This document shows, piece after piece, positions 56,234-64,000 of a DNA stretch of 64,000 bases. Numbering within the stretch: the first letter of the stretch is position 1; every line of letters starts with the position of its first letter. Made by a program: the position numbers and the translations under genes. Source of the DNA: Alistipes sp. (GTDB taxonomy: Bacteria; Bacteroidota; Bacteroidia; Bacteroidales; Rikenellaceae); contig JAGBFA010000013.1 in NCBI GenBank assembly GCA_017936685.1, positions 62,001 through 126,000 on the forward strand, in the 5' to 3' direction. The notes under the pieces were generated by a model. The model saw only the letters and a program-made list of their open reading frames with translations, made no database searches and had not been told where the DNA came from.

Positions 56234-58534
56234 TTATTTCTTGCTTTTGGCCACGATGCTCAGGCAGTCGTCGTATGTCAGCTGCTCGATCTTTGAGCCT
56301 TTGGGCAGGCGGTAGTTCTTGCCCTTGTAGGCTATGTATGCACCGTAGCGGCCGTCCTTTATGACCATGTCGGCATCTTCGGCGAAGCTCTTCAACGGAG
56401 TGGAGGCAGCCTTGGCGTGCTCGTTGTGCTCGCGTATCAGCTCCTCGGCGCGCTCGCGGGTTACGGTGTAGGGGTCGTCGCTCTTAGCAAGCGAGGCGAA
56501 GGTCTTGCCGTGGCGTACGTAAGGTCCGAACTTGCCTATGCCGACCATCAGCTTCTCGCCCTCCCAGTCGCCCAGATCGCGCGGCATGTCGAACAGTTCC
56601 AACGCCTCCTGCAACGTGATGGACTCGATGAGCTGTCCCTTTTTGAGCGATGCGAAGCGCGGCTTCTCACCCTCTTTGCCCTCGATCTCTACCATAGGTC
56701 CGTAGCGGCCTATGCGTGCCTTGACGGTGTGTCCGCTTGCGGGATCGACTCCCAAAACGCGCACTTGGGCGTTCTTGTCGGTCTGCATGCCGATGGCCGT
56801 GTCGACCATCTTGTGGAACGGGTGGTAGAAGTCGTCGATCATCTTGGTCCACGATATGTCGCCCTCGGCCACGCGGTCGAACTCCTTTTCGACGTTGGCC
56901 GTGAAGTTGTAGTCCATGATCGAGGCGAACTGCGATTCGAGATAGTCGTTGACCAACATGCCTATGTCGGTAGGCGAGAGGCGGTTCTTCTCCTTGCCGA
57001 AGGTCTCGCTCAGCCGCTTCTCCGAGATCTTGCCGCCCGAGAGCGTCAGTTGCAGATAGCTGCGTTTCTGTCCGTCGCGGTTCTGCTTGACCACGTAGCC
57101 GCGGTTGATGATCGTGGTGATGGTCGGCGCGTAGGTCGACGGGCGGCCTATGCCCAACTCCTCCAGACGCTTGACCAATGCCGCCTCGTTGTATCGTGCC
57201 GGTGCCTGCGTGAAACGTTCCGTTGCCGTGATCGTTGCGGCCGTCACGCTGTCGCCGACTGCCATCTTTGGCAGTACGCCGCCCTCGCCCTCGCCGTTCT
57301 GCTCCTCGTCGGTCGACTCGGAGTAGAGACGCAGGAAGCCGTCGAAGCGAATGACCTCGCCCGTTGCCACGAACTGTCCTCTGCCGTTGTCGCTCTCGAT
57401 GACGATCTGCGTGCGGTCTAACTCGGCCGGCACCATCTGCGATGCGACGGTGCGTTTCCATATAAGGTCGTAGAGACGTTTCTCGGCTGCGGTGCCCTCG
57501 ATCTGCTCGCGCTCGATGTAAGAGGGGCGTATGGCCTCGTGCGCCTCCTGTGCGCCCTTCGACTTGGTCTTGTAGTTGTGCGGATAGGAGTATTTGGCTC
57601 CGAACAGACGCGTGATCTCCTCCTTGCACTGCCCTATGGCCTGCTGCGAGAGGTTGACCGAGTCGGTACGCATGTAGGTGATCAGACCCTGCTCGTAGAG
57701 CCGCTGTGCCACCGACATGGTCTGCGATACGCTCATGCCCAACTTGCGGCCGGCCTCCTGCTGCAATGTGGAGGTGGTGAAGGGTGCCGCGGCATAGCGT
57801 TGTACGGGCTTCTCCTCCGACTTGACTACCGTGAAGCGTGCGCCGATGCAGCCCGAGAGGAACTGCTCTGCCTCTTCGCGCCGTTCGAACGACGATGACA
57901 GCGTGGCCTTGAAAAGCGTCTTCGAGGGGTCGCTCTCGGAGTAGAACTGAGCCACGACGCGGAACAGCGGGGTCGAGTTGAACGCTATGATCTCGCGTTC
58001 GCGCTCGACGATCAGCCGCACGGCCACGCTCTGCACGCGGCCTGCCGACAACGACGGACGCACCTTCTTCCACAGCACGGGCGAGAGCTCGAAGCCCACC
58101 AGACGATCCAGCACGCGGCGTGCCTGCTGCGCGTTGACCAAATTCATGTCGATGGTGCGCGGATTCTCGATGGCGTTCAATATGGCGTGACGCGTGATCT
58201 CGTGGAATACGATACGTTTGGTCTGATCCACCGGAAGACCCAGCACCTCGGCCAGATGCCATGCTATGGCCTCTCCCTCGCGGTCCTCATCGGAGGCGAG
58301 CCATACGGTCTTCACACTCTTCGACAGCCGCGCCAGCTCGTCGACGACCTTGCGCTTGTCGCTCGGAATCTCGTATGCGGGCGCGTAGTTCTCGTTAAGA
58401 TTTATTCCCAAATCCTTTTTTGCCAGATCGCGTATATGTCCGAAACTCGACTTGACCACGAAATCCTTGCCCAGAAACTTCTCTATGGTTTTGGCCTTGG
58501 CCGGTGACTCGACTATTACTAAATTCTCCTGCAT
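56234..58534 (-). CDS. topA: DNA topoisomerase I
   Basis: This type IA enzyme relaxes negative supercoils. The 766-residue protein begins with the TOPRIM domain (VIVESPAKAKTIEKFLG; acidic DEDREGEAIAWHL) and has the catalytic Tyr in GLITYMRTDSVN (about 285-290). C-terminal repeats (LGVDPASGHTVKARIGRYGP, MVGIGKFGPYVRHG, IKDGRYGAYIAYKGKNY) replace the Cys4 zinc fingers of the E. coli enzyme, which are absent. The 97 bases before it to the C1 peptidase start hold no gene. Confidence 0.97.
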   Translation of the reverse strand: MQENLVIVESPAKAKTIEKFLGKDFVVKSSFGHIRDLAKKDLGINLNENYAPAYEIPSDKRKVVDELARLSKSVKTVWLASDEDREGEAIAWHLAEVLGLPVDQTKRIVFHEITRHAILNAIENPRTIDMNLVNAQQARRVLDRLVGFELSPVLWKKVRPSLSAGRVQSVAVRLIVEREREIIAFNSTPLFRVVAQFYSESDPSKTLFKATLSSSFERREEAEQFLSGCIGARFTVVKSEEKPVQRYAAAPFTTSTLQQEAGRKLGMSVSQTMSVAQRLYEQGLITYMRTDSVNLSQQAIGQCKEEITRLFGAKYSYPHNYKTKSKGAQEAHEAIRPSYIEREQIEGTAAEKRLYDLIWKRTVASQMVPAELDRTQIVIESDNGRGQFVATGEVIRFDGFLRLYSESTDEEQNGEGEGGVLPKMAVGDSVTAATITATERFTQAPARYNEAALVKRLEELGIGRPSTYAPTITTIINRGYVVKQNRDGQKRSYLQLTLSGGKISEKRLSETFGKEKNRLSPTDIGMLVNDYLESQFASIMDYNFTANVEKEFDRVAEGDISWTKMIDDFYHPFHKMVDTAIGMQTDKNAQVRVLGVDPASGHTVKARIGRYGPMVEIEGKEGEKPRFASLKKGQLIESITLQEALELFDMPRDLGDWEGEKLMVGIGKFGPYVRHGKTFASLAKSDDPYTVTRERAEELIREHNEHAKAASTPLKSFAEDADMVIKDGRYGAYIAYKGKNYRLPKGSKIEQLTYDDCLSIVAKSKK

Positions 58535-58562
58535 TGTTTATCTCCAACTTCTTCATACAGCA

Positions 58563-58586
58563 AAACCTAAGCGTTAACTTAGGTTT
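58563..58586 (-). terminator. Hairpin between the DUF4270 gene and topA
   Basis: AAACCTAAG/CTTAGGTTT pairs over nine bases around a six-base loop. There is no clear U run, so it could be a weak terminator or an mRNA-stabilising stem. Confidence 0.4.
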
Positions 58587-58609
58587 GCCGTCGTTCGACT
58601 CATTGTTAT

Positions 58610-60229
58610 CTATTTGAATACGGTGTATGTCATATCGAGCGTGATTGGTGCGGTATTGAGCAGCCCGCCGATCTCGGAGTTGCCTCCGATGACGGCCACA
58701 CGGTCGAATCCGAACAGGCCGTATGCCTCCGGAGCCAGATAGACGCGGCGGTGCACCTCGTCGATCTTCTCGAAATCCACTGTCCGCCCGTCCTCCTTCA
58801 AGTTGTCGGCGCAGGCCAGAATCAGCGACTGTATGTAGTTCGATATGTCCATCTTGTAACATGCCAGCGAGCGGTTGAGATTGCCGTCGTAGGCAATCGT
58901 ATAGGTCGACTCGTAGCTATAAAGGTAATCGGGAACGGGCGTTATGCTCTTGTAGTTGGTGTACATGCCCAGACGCGTCATGGCCTTGTCGAGTATGGGA
59001 GCTATGACGATGGGGTCGATCTGCATGTAGTCGTAATCCGCTTGCTCGACATATACGCTGAGCATGGCCTGATTGACCGATACGGCATTGCAATCCTCGG
59101 ACAGCACAAGATCGGCCAGCGACTGCAACATCTCGTCGGTGAACCGCAGCTCGGTCACCACGCCGCCCATGCCGTCGATAAAGCCTGTCAGAACCTCCGC
59201 GCGGTCGTCGTTCTCGGAGTCGATCATCTCCCTGTCGAAGAGCTTTACACCCGAGAAGTCGTGCTCGACGGTGTTGATTGAGACGTTGCCGGCATCGAAC
59301 TGGCCGTATGTCGCGGGATCGAGATAGAAGTTGTAGACCATGTAGTTCGTGTCGCGTATGATTGCCGGATCCGCCTCCTCACGGCTGCGCGTATAGAGAT
59401 ACATGCCCGTGGTCTCGATATCCGAGGCGTACATGGCACCGCGCGTGCCGCTCTGCGCCGGATCGCCGGCCGGCACGACGTACACTCCCTTGAAGGCATC
59501 GACGAACTTCTTTTCGTTGCCGACAGTGTACAGCTCGTCGACATCTTTGGCAAAGCCGTCGTTCTCGTCCATGTTGCCCAGCAGCATCAGACGGTCGACA
59601 TAGTCGCGCGTGGCGGGTGTCTCTTGCAGACGCACCTCGGTTGAGGTGGTGTAGATGCCGTTGTCCTGGTCGGGGAAGGTGAATGTGAATATCGGGTTGC
59701 GGCCGATGTATTTCGATGCGTCGAAATTGGTGTAGAACACCGAATCGGGCGTATCCTTGAAGTAGTCGTTCGAGACGATCTCGTAGACCTCGAAACGCTG
59801 CTTGTAGGTGGTATCGCCGTGGAACGACTTGATTTCCAGCGCAAGCTGCATCGAGTCGAAGATGGGACGGTAGCCCCAGCCGCGCTCCTCGTCGATGGTG
59901 TAGTTGAAGAGCATCTGCGAGAAGAAACCGGCCTTGCGCATGCCGAACGTATCGCTCAGCTCCTGACCGAAATAGAGGTACGAAAGATTGGCCGATTTCA
60001 CCGAATCGGTCTGATAGAGCCGTGTCTGCGTCAGCGAGCACTCTCTTGCCTGCCCGTTTTCGTAGAGCCTGCCGCCCGAATAGGTGCGGCGGCGTATGGA
60101 GAGATTCTGGTTATCGGGCACGAACTCCTCTCCCATGGTATAGTCGGCCGTGGTCGTGCATGCCGACAGCATCAGCACGCCGCTCACGGTCATCAGCGCA
60201 ACTCGCAGTAGATATTTATAACTCCTCAT
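58610..60229 (-). CDS. DUF4270 family lipoprotein
   Basis: A 539-residue predicted lipoprotein with lipobox LMLSAC (Cys24). The rest is beta-rich with TYKQRFEVYEI, YFKDTPDSVFYTNFD and NLKEDGRTVDF-type segments typical of DUF4270, a Bacteroidetes-specific family with no assigned function. The start at 60229 is chosen because the signal peptide begins there. It overlaps the 3' end of the glycogen-synthase-like gene by 14 bases, so the two are translationally coupled, an arrangement common in Bacteroidetes. Confidence 0.85.
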   Translation of the reverse strand: MRSYKYLLRVALMTVSGVLMLSACTTTADYTMGEEFVPDNQNLSIRRRTYSGGRLYENGQARECSLTQTRLYQTDSVKSANLSYLYFGQELSDTFGMRKAGFFSQMLFNYTIDEERGWGYRPIFDSMQLALEIKSFHGDTTYKQRFEVYEIVSNDYFKDTPDSVFYTNFDASKYIGRNPIFTFTFPDQDNGIYTTSTEVRLQETPATRDYVDRLMLLGNMDENDGFAKDVDELYTVGNEKKFVDAFKGVYVVPAGDPAQSGTRGAMYASDIETTGMYLYTRSREEADPAIIRDTNYMVYNFYLDPATYGQFDAGNVSINTVEHDFSGVKLFDREMIDSENDDRAEVLTGFIDGMGGVVTELRFTDEMLQSLADLVLSEDCNAVSVNQAMLSVYVEQADYDYMQIDPIVIAPILDKAMTRLGMYTNYKSITPVPDYLYSYESTYTIAYDGNLNRSLACYKMDISNYIQSLILACADNLKEDGRTVDFEKIDEVHRRVYLAPEAYGLFGFDRVAVIGGNSEIGGLLNTAPITLDMTYTVFK

Positions 60230-61022
60230 AGAATCGTTTGTAATTATCGAAGGTCTCCGCCTTGTCGGGCGATCCGTACTCCAATACCTTTTTGCCCCGA
60301 CTGCGGGCATACTCCAACAGCGCGCTGTCGGCGGCAGGCGAAGTGGCGATCACACCGTCGGCATAATCAATAACGAAGCGATAGAGATTTTCGTATGACG
60401 GAGTGTTGAGAATTTTCAGATTGCTGTCCAAGATGCCTTCGCTCTCGATCTTCGAGCGCATCGACTCCGACAGCGGCTTCTCGAAGCGGTCGTCGGGCAG
60501 CGACAGGACGATCTTCACGTCGCGGAAGACGGGGTCGTCGTAGAACACCTTGCGCAGATACATCGGTACTACGGCCGAGAACCAGCCGTGACAGTGTACG
60601 ATGCCGGGTGTCCAGCGCAACTTCTTGACGGTCTCCAACACGCCGCGGGCGAAGAATATCGCGCGGTCGTCGTTGTCGGCGAACTCCTCGCCGTCGGCAT
60701 CTTTGAGAATCGACTTGCGGGCGAAGTAGTCGTCGTTGTCGATGAAGTAGATCTGTATGCGTGCAGAGGGAATGGAGGCCACCTTTATTATGAGCTGGTG
60801 GTCGTTATCGTTGATAATCAGGTTCATGCCCGAGAGACGTATCACCTCGTGCAGCTGATTGCGACGCTCGTTGATACACCCGTACCGCGGCATGAAGGTA
60901 CGCACCTCGCACCCGCGCTCCTGCATCTGACGCGCCATTTCGAGACTCAGCATCGAAAGTTCGTTCTCGGGCAGGTAAGGCGTGATCTCCTGACATACGT
61001 ATAATATTCTGCTTGTTGCCAT
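60216..61022 (-). CDS. Glycogen/starch synthase N-terminal domain protein (GT5-like, short)
   Basis: A 268-residue protein covering only the N-terminal half of a GT5 glycogen synthase: ILYVCQEITPYLPENELSML, FMPRYGCINERRN and PGIVHCHGWFSAVVPMYLR. The C-terminal Rossmann domain that completes the ADP-glucose site is missing, and the K-x-G-G signature is replaced by PYLPEN. A catalytic role is therefore doubtful. The same short form is recalled from other Bacteroidetes, which argues against recent truncation. A GGAGG ribosome site and a -7 box precede it. Confidence 0.8.
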   Translation of the reverse strand: MATSRILYVCQEITPYLPENELSMLSLEMARQMQERGCEVRTFMPRYGCINERRNQLHEVIRLSGMNLIINDNDHQLIIKVASIPSARIQIYFIDNDDYFARKSILKDADGEEFADNDDRAIFFARGVLETVKKLRWTPGIVHCHGWFSAVVPMYLRKVFYDDPVFRDVKIVLSLPDDRFEKPLSESMRSKIESEGILDSNLKILNTPSYENLYRFVIDYADGVIATSPAADSALLEYARSRGKKVLEYGSPDKAETFDNYKRFYEEL

Positions 61023-61046
61023 GACCCCTCCGTTTGTTTACTTTTG

Positions 61047-61054
61047 CAAATATA
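61047..61054 (-). promoter_or_regulatory. Promoter -7 box of the short glycogen-synthase gene
   Basis: TATATTTG on the - strand matches TAnnTTTG and lies directly after the queA stop, 24 bases before the ATG. Confidence 0.6.
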
Positions 61055-61065
61055 CGAAAAATTTT

Positions 61066-62115
61066 CTATAAAATCAGCATGGCGTCGCCATAAGTGCCGA
61101 AACGGTAGCCCTCGCGACGCGCCACGTCGTAGGCGTTCATCACCGTGTCGTAGCCGCCGAAGGCTGCCACCATCATCAGCTGCGTCGAGTAGGGCAGCTG
61201 GAAGTTCGACACCATGGCATCGGCCACGGTGAACTGATAGGGGTGGAATATGAACTTGTTGGTCCAGCCCTCCATCTGCTTGATCATGCCGTTGGTCGAT
61301 ACGGCCGTCTCGATGGCGCGCATCACCGTTGTGCCTATTGCGACCACCTTATGGCCGCCGCTCTTGGCCTTGTTGACGGCCTCGGCAGCCTCAGGCGATA
61401 TGACGAACTGCTCGGAGTCCATCTTGTGCTTCGACAGATCCTCCACATCGACCGTGCGGAAGTTGCCCAGACCCACGTGCAGGGTGATGAATGCCGAGTC
61501 GATGCCGTGTATCTCCATGCGTTTGAGCAGATGTTTCGAGAAGTGCATGCCGGCTGTGGGTGCGGCGACGGCCCCTTCGTGACGCGCAAATATAGTCTGA
61601 TAGCGTTCGGCGTCTTCCGGTTCGACCGTCTCGCGCACCCAGCGCGGCAGCGGTGTTTCGCCTAAGCGGAACAATGCCTCCTTGAACTCCTCGTAACTGC
61701 CGTCGAACAGAAAACGCAGCGTGCGGCCTCGCGAGGTGGTGTTGTCGATGACCTCGGCACCCATCAGGTCGTCCTCGCCGAAATAGAGCTTGTTGCCTAT
61801 GCGGATCTTGCGTGCCGGATCGACCAGCACGTCCCACAGACGCAGCTCGCGGTTTAGTTCGCGCAGCAGAAATATCTCGATATCGGCACCCGTCTTCTCC
61901 TTGTTGCCGTGCAGGCGTGCCGGAAAGACCTTGGTGTCGTTGAAGATGAACATGTCTTTCTCACCGAAGTATTCGATGATATCCTTGAATATGCGGTGTT
62001 CGATCTCTCCGGTCTTGCGGTTGACCACCATCAGACGGGCATCGTCGCGGTTCTCGGTCGGATACTTTGCGATCATCTCCGGAGAAAATTCGTAGCCGTA
62101 TTGCGATAGCTTCAT
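61066..62115 (-). CDS. queA: S-adenosylmethionine:tRNA ribosyltransferase-isomerase
   Basis: QueA transfers the ribosyl part of SAM to preQ1-modified tRNA to form epoxyqueuosine. The 349-residue protein has the family pattern: [64 protein letters not shown] and [17 protein letters not shown]. It lies 47 bases after truB. Confidence 0.97.
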   Translation of the reverse strand: MKLSQYGYEFSPEMIAKYPTENRDDARLMVVNRKTGEIEHRIFKDIIEYFGEKDMFIFNDTKVFPARLHGNKEKTGADIEIFLLRELNRELRLWDVLVDPARKIRIGNKLYFGEDDLMGAEVIDNTTSRGRTLRFLFDGSYEEFKEALFRLGETPLPRWVRETVEPEDAERYQTIFARHEGAVAAPTAGMHFSKHLLKRMEIHGIDSAFITLHVGLGNFRTVDVEDLSKHKMDSEQFVISPEAAEAVNKAKSGGHKVVAIGTTVMRAIETAVSTNGMIKQMEGWTNKFIFHPYQFTVADAMVSNFQLPYSTQLMMVAAFGGYDTVMNAYDVARREGYRFGTYGDAMLIL

Positions 62116-62162
62116 ATTCCAAAAATTCTAAAATTTACAATGCAACAATCAGAATATATACG

Positions 62163-62888
62163 TTAATTCTCCGATTTTGTTTCACATTCATGCAATTTTT
62201 CCATGAACCGATCCAGTTCGAAGGCGTTTTCCACACGGAATCCGCCGCTGCGCGTGCGGCGCAGCGAGCTGAGATACGCCCCGCTGGCGAGTGCCTCTCC
62301 GATCTCGAAGGCCAGCGAACGAATGTATGTGCCCTTGCTGCACACCACGCGTATTTTGATGCGCGGCAGGTCGTACTCCAACAGCTCCATCTCGTAAATA
62401 TTGATAGGTGCGCGGCGCAGCTCGACGCTCTCGCCTGCCCGCGCGAACTCGTAGGCGCGCACGCCCTCCACCTTCTTGGCCGAGTAGATCGGGGGAGCCT
62501 GCAACCGCTCGCCCGTGAGCGAGCGCAGTGCCTCCTCCACGGCCTGGCGCGTGATGTGTTCGATAGGGTAGCGGGCATCGATCTCGTGCTCCATGTCGCC
62601 GCTGGGGGTTGTAGCACCCAATTCCAGTTCGGCTACGTACTCCTTCTGTTCGGCTTGCAGCGACTCCACCATCTTCGTTGCCTTGCCTATGCACACGAGC
62701 AGTATGCCGGTGGCTAAGGGATCGAGCGTGCCGGCGTGTCCCACCTTGATCTTGGGATAGCCGCATTTGCGCAGTGCGAACTTTATCTTGCGCACCACGT
62801 CGGTCGAGGTCCACTCCAACGGTTTGTCGATGACGGCTATGTAGCCCTCCGCGAAGTCGACTCCCGCGAGCGATGATTCGTCTCTCAT
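62163..62888 (-). CDS. truB: tRNA pseudouridine(55) synthase
   Basis: TruB makes pseudouridine 55 in the T-loop of tRNAs. The 241-residue protein has the catalytic Asp in GHAGTLDPLATG (Asp56), then KMVESLQAEQKEYVAEL and PPIYSAKKVEGVRAYE. The start at 62888 (MRDESSLAGV) is chosen; the in-frame ATG at 62960 lies within the uppP end and adds no conserved residues. It is 16 bases after uppP. Confidence 0.96.
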   Translation of the reverse strand: MRDESSLAGVDFAEGYIAVIDKPLEWTSTDVVRKIKFALRKCGYPKIKVGHAGTLDPLATGILLVCIGKATKMVESLQAEQKEYVAELELGATTPSGDMEHEIDARYPIEHITRQAVEEALRSLTGERLQAPPIYSAKKVEGVRAYEFARAGESVELRRAPINIYEMELLEYDLPRIKIRVVCSKGTYIRSLAFEIGEALASGAYLSSLRRTRSGGFRVENAFELDRFMEKLHECETKSEN

Positions 62889-62904
62889 TTGATAGGGGTT
62901 CGGG

Positions 62905-63699
62905 TTAGAATATGTATGACAAAATGGCTGTTGCACCCACTGCGGCGCAGTATGCGGCAAACCATATCAGCTTGCCTCGCTTGACGATCTCGATCATGAA
63001 CTTGCAGGCTATGCAACCCACGATGAATGATGCGGCGAATCCGGCCGCCAGTGCCGTCGTGTCGATGTCAGCGGCCGAAAACTCCCCTCCGACGATTTGC
63101 AGCAGCATCTCACCCAAGATCGGCGCGAGCACCATCAGAAACGAGAACGTGGCCACGCTCGAACGCTTGTTGCGCAAGAGCAGGCCGGTGGCTATCGTCG
63201 TGCCCGAGCGCGATAGCCCCGGCATCGAGGCCGCGGCCTGCGCCACGCCTATGATGAAGGCGTCGCGATACGATATCCGCTCCTTGATGCGCGGTTTGGC
63301 GTAGTAGGCGAATGCGAGCAGCGCGGCTGTGAGCAGCAGCATGGCTCCCACGATGATCATTATATAGGGTGAGGAGAGCATCTCGTCGATCTTGTCGCGC
63401 AGGAGCAATCCGACGATGCCTATGGGTATCATCGAGACGATGATTTTCAGCACCATGGCCTGTTCCTCGTTGAACTTGCGCGAGAAGACTCCGACGACCA
63501 ATCGTCGTATCTCGCTCCACAGCACCACTATCGTGCTCAGCACCGTGGCGGCGTGCAGCGTGATGTCGAAGGTCAGATTCTCGGCTATGTCGACATCGAG
63601 CAGCTCTTTGGCCAATTGCAGGTGACCGCTGCTCGATACGGGCAGAAACTCGGTGAGTCCCTGCACGATGCCTAATATTACGGCTTGCAGTGTATCCAT
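62905..63699 (-). CDS. uppP: Undecaprenyl-diphosphatase
   Basis: UppP (BacA) dephosphorylates undecaprenyl diphosphate so the lipid carrier can be reused in cell-wall synthesis. The 264-residue membrane protein has the signatures GLTEFLPVSSSGHLQLAKEL and GLSRSGTTIATGLLL with eight predicted spans. It lies 21 bases after the DUF3098 gene. Confidence 0.97.
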   Translation of the reverse strand: MDTLQAVILGIVQGLTEFLPVSSSGHLQLAKELLDVDIAENLTFDITLHAATVLSTIVVLWSEIRRLVVGVFSRKFNEEQAMVLKIIVSMIPIGIVGLLLRDKIDEMLSSPYIMIIVGAMLLLTAALLAFAYYAKPRIKERISYRDAFIIGVAQAAASMPGLSRSGTTIATGLLLRNKRSSVATFSFLMVLAPILGEMLLQIVGGEFSAADIDTTALAAGFAASFIVGCIACKFMIEIVKRGKLIWFAAYCAAVGATAILSYIF

Positions 63700-63720
63700 C
63701 TTTTCGTGTCGGGATTGCGG

Positions 63721-63957
63721 TTACTTTCCGTCTTTGTTGCCCTCGCCGACGGGAAAGCGTTTGAGTATGGCGTAGATCTCGAATACGAATCCGGCTATCA
63801 CGACCATCGGTGCCAGCGATATGCGCCGCCATGAGAATATCGAGTAGTCGAACTCCTCGGCCGTGTGGTTGCCGCCGCCGGCCATCAATGCGAATCCGAC
63901 GACTATAATGACGAATCCGACGATCATCAATACGTAGTTTTTCAATGTCAGCGGCAT
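63721..63957 (-). CDS. DUF3098 family membrane protein
   Basis: A 78-residue protein with two membrane spans and the family pattern NYVLMIVGFVIIVVGFALM...FSWRRISLAPMVVIAGFVFEI. Its function is unknown. In Bacteroidetes it usually lies between ftsX and uppP. The reading frame stays open to the end of the window (residues before Met read WWHGLRSENDSR), and no good ribosome site precedes 63957. The true start may therefore lie beyond the window. Confidence 0.8.
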   Translation of the reverse strand: MPLTLKNYVLMIVGFVIIVVGFALMAGGGNHTAEEFDYSIFSWRRISLAPMVVIAGFVFEIYAILKRFPVGEGNKDGK

Positions 63958-64000
63958 GCGCGAGTCGTTCTCGCTGCGCAGGCCGTGCCACCATTGTCTG

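Noticed and set aside
62163..62960. Extended truB start at 62960
   Set aside because: The extra 24 residues overlap the end of uppP and are not conserved.

Overview
The window is a chromosomal segment of a Bacteroidales bacterium, most like Alistipes or another Rikenellaceae. The family level is an inference from gene content and order, because no 16S gene is present. Supporting signs are many promoters with the Bacteroidetes -7 box TAnnTTTG, the order tuf / tRNA-Trp / secE / nusG / rplKAJL / rpoBC, Bacteroidetes-restricted families (DUF4923, DUF4270, DUF3098), and the chain DUF3098-uppP-truB-queA.

Layout. 1-12.7 kb is the translation/transcription core on the + strand. 13.6-15.2 kb is ATP-type PEP carboxykinase (+), facing groEL/groES (-). 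18.1-25.3 kb (-) holds an iron-type superoxide dismutase and a tight run: OPT oligopeptide transporter, peptidase T, NAD synthetase, two DUF4923 proteins. 25.8-27.8 kb holds glutaminase, tRNA-Leu(CAG) and lspA. 28.0-33.0 kb (-) is a five-gene operon of unknown role: DUF362 lipoprotein, DUF1893, TonB-dependent receptor, ECF-type S component and a ferredoxin-fused aldo/keto reductase. 33.5-39.3 kb (-) is potABCD polyamine import followed by two exported proteins. 39.6-42.0 kb is a dipeptidyl-peptidase IV homologue. 43.0-48.4 kb (-) is glgB, a zinc-ribbon/SH3 protein, an L,D-transpeptidase and rarA. 48.5-52.3 kb (+) is a POT peptide symporter and DsbD. 53.6-61.0 kb (-) is deoC, a secreted C1 peptidase, topA, a DUF4270 lipoprotein and a half-length glycogen-synthase-like protein. 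61.1-64.0 kb (-) is queA, truB, uppP and DUF3098.

Genes acting together include peptide use (OPT, PepT, DPP-IV, POT symporter, C1 peptidase), polyamine import, and envelope maturation (LspA, DsbD, UppP, L,D-transpeptidase).

The most unusual signal lies between genes. Seven genes (rpoC, pckA, groEL, the DPP gene, dsbD, deoC and the C1 peptidase gene) are followed, starting at or within three bases of the stop codon, by ~120-nt palindromic elements in fixed orientation. Their stems change sequence between copies but keep pairing, around conserved mismatches. At four of these genes (rpoC, pckA, DPP, C1 peptidase) the order is type-1 hairpin, type-2 hairpin, a constant ~25-nt linker, then GTCATTCTGA-class hairpin repeats. 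dsbD has the same order with an extra type-1 copy. deoC lacks a type-2 copy and groEL keeps only remnants. A ~114-nt element unrelated in sequence but with the same architecture follows lspA. No transposase, integrase, CRISPR array, rRNA or phage gene was seen.
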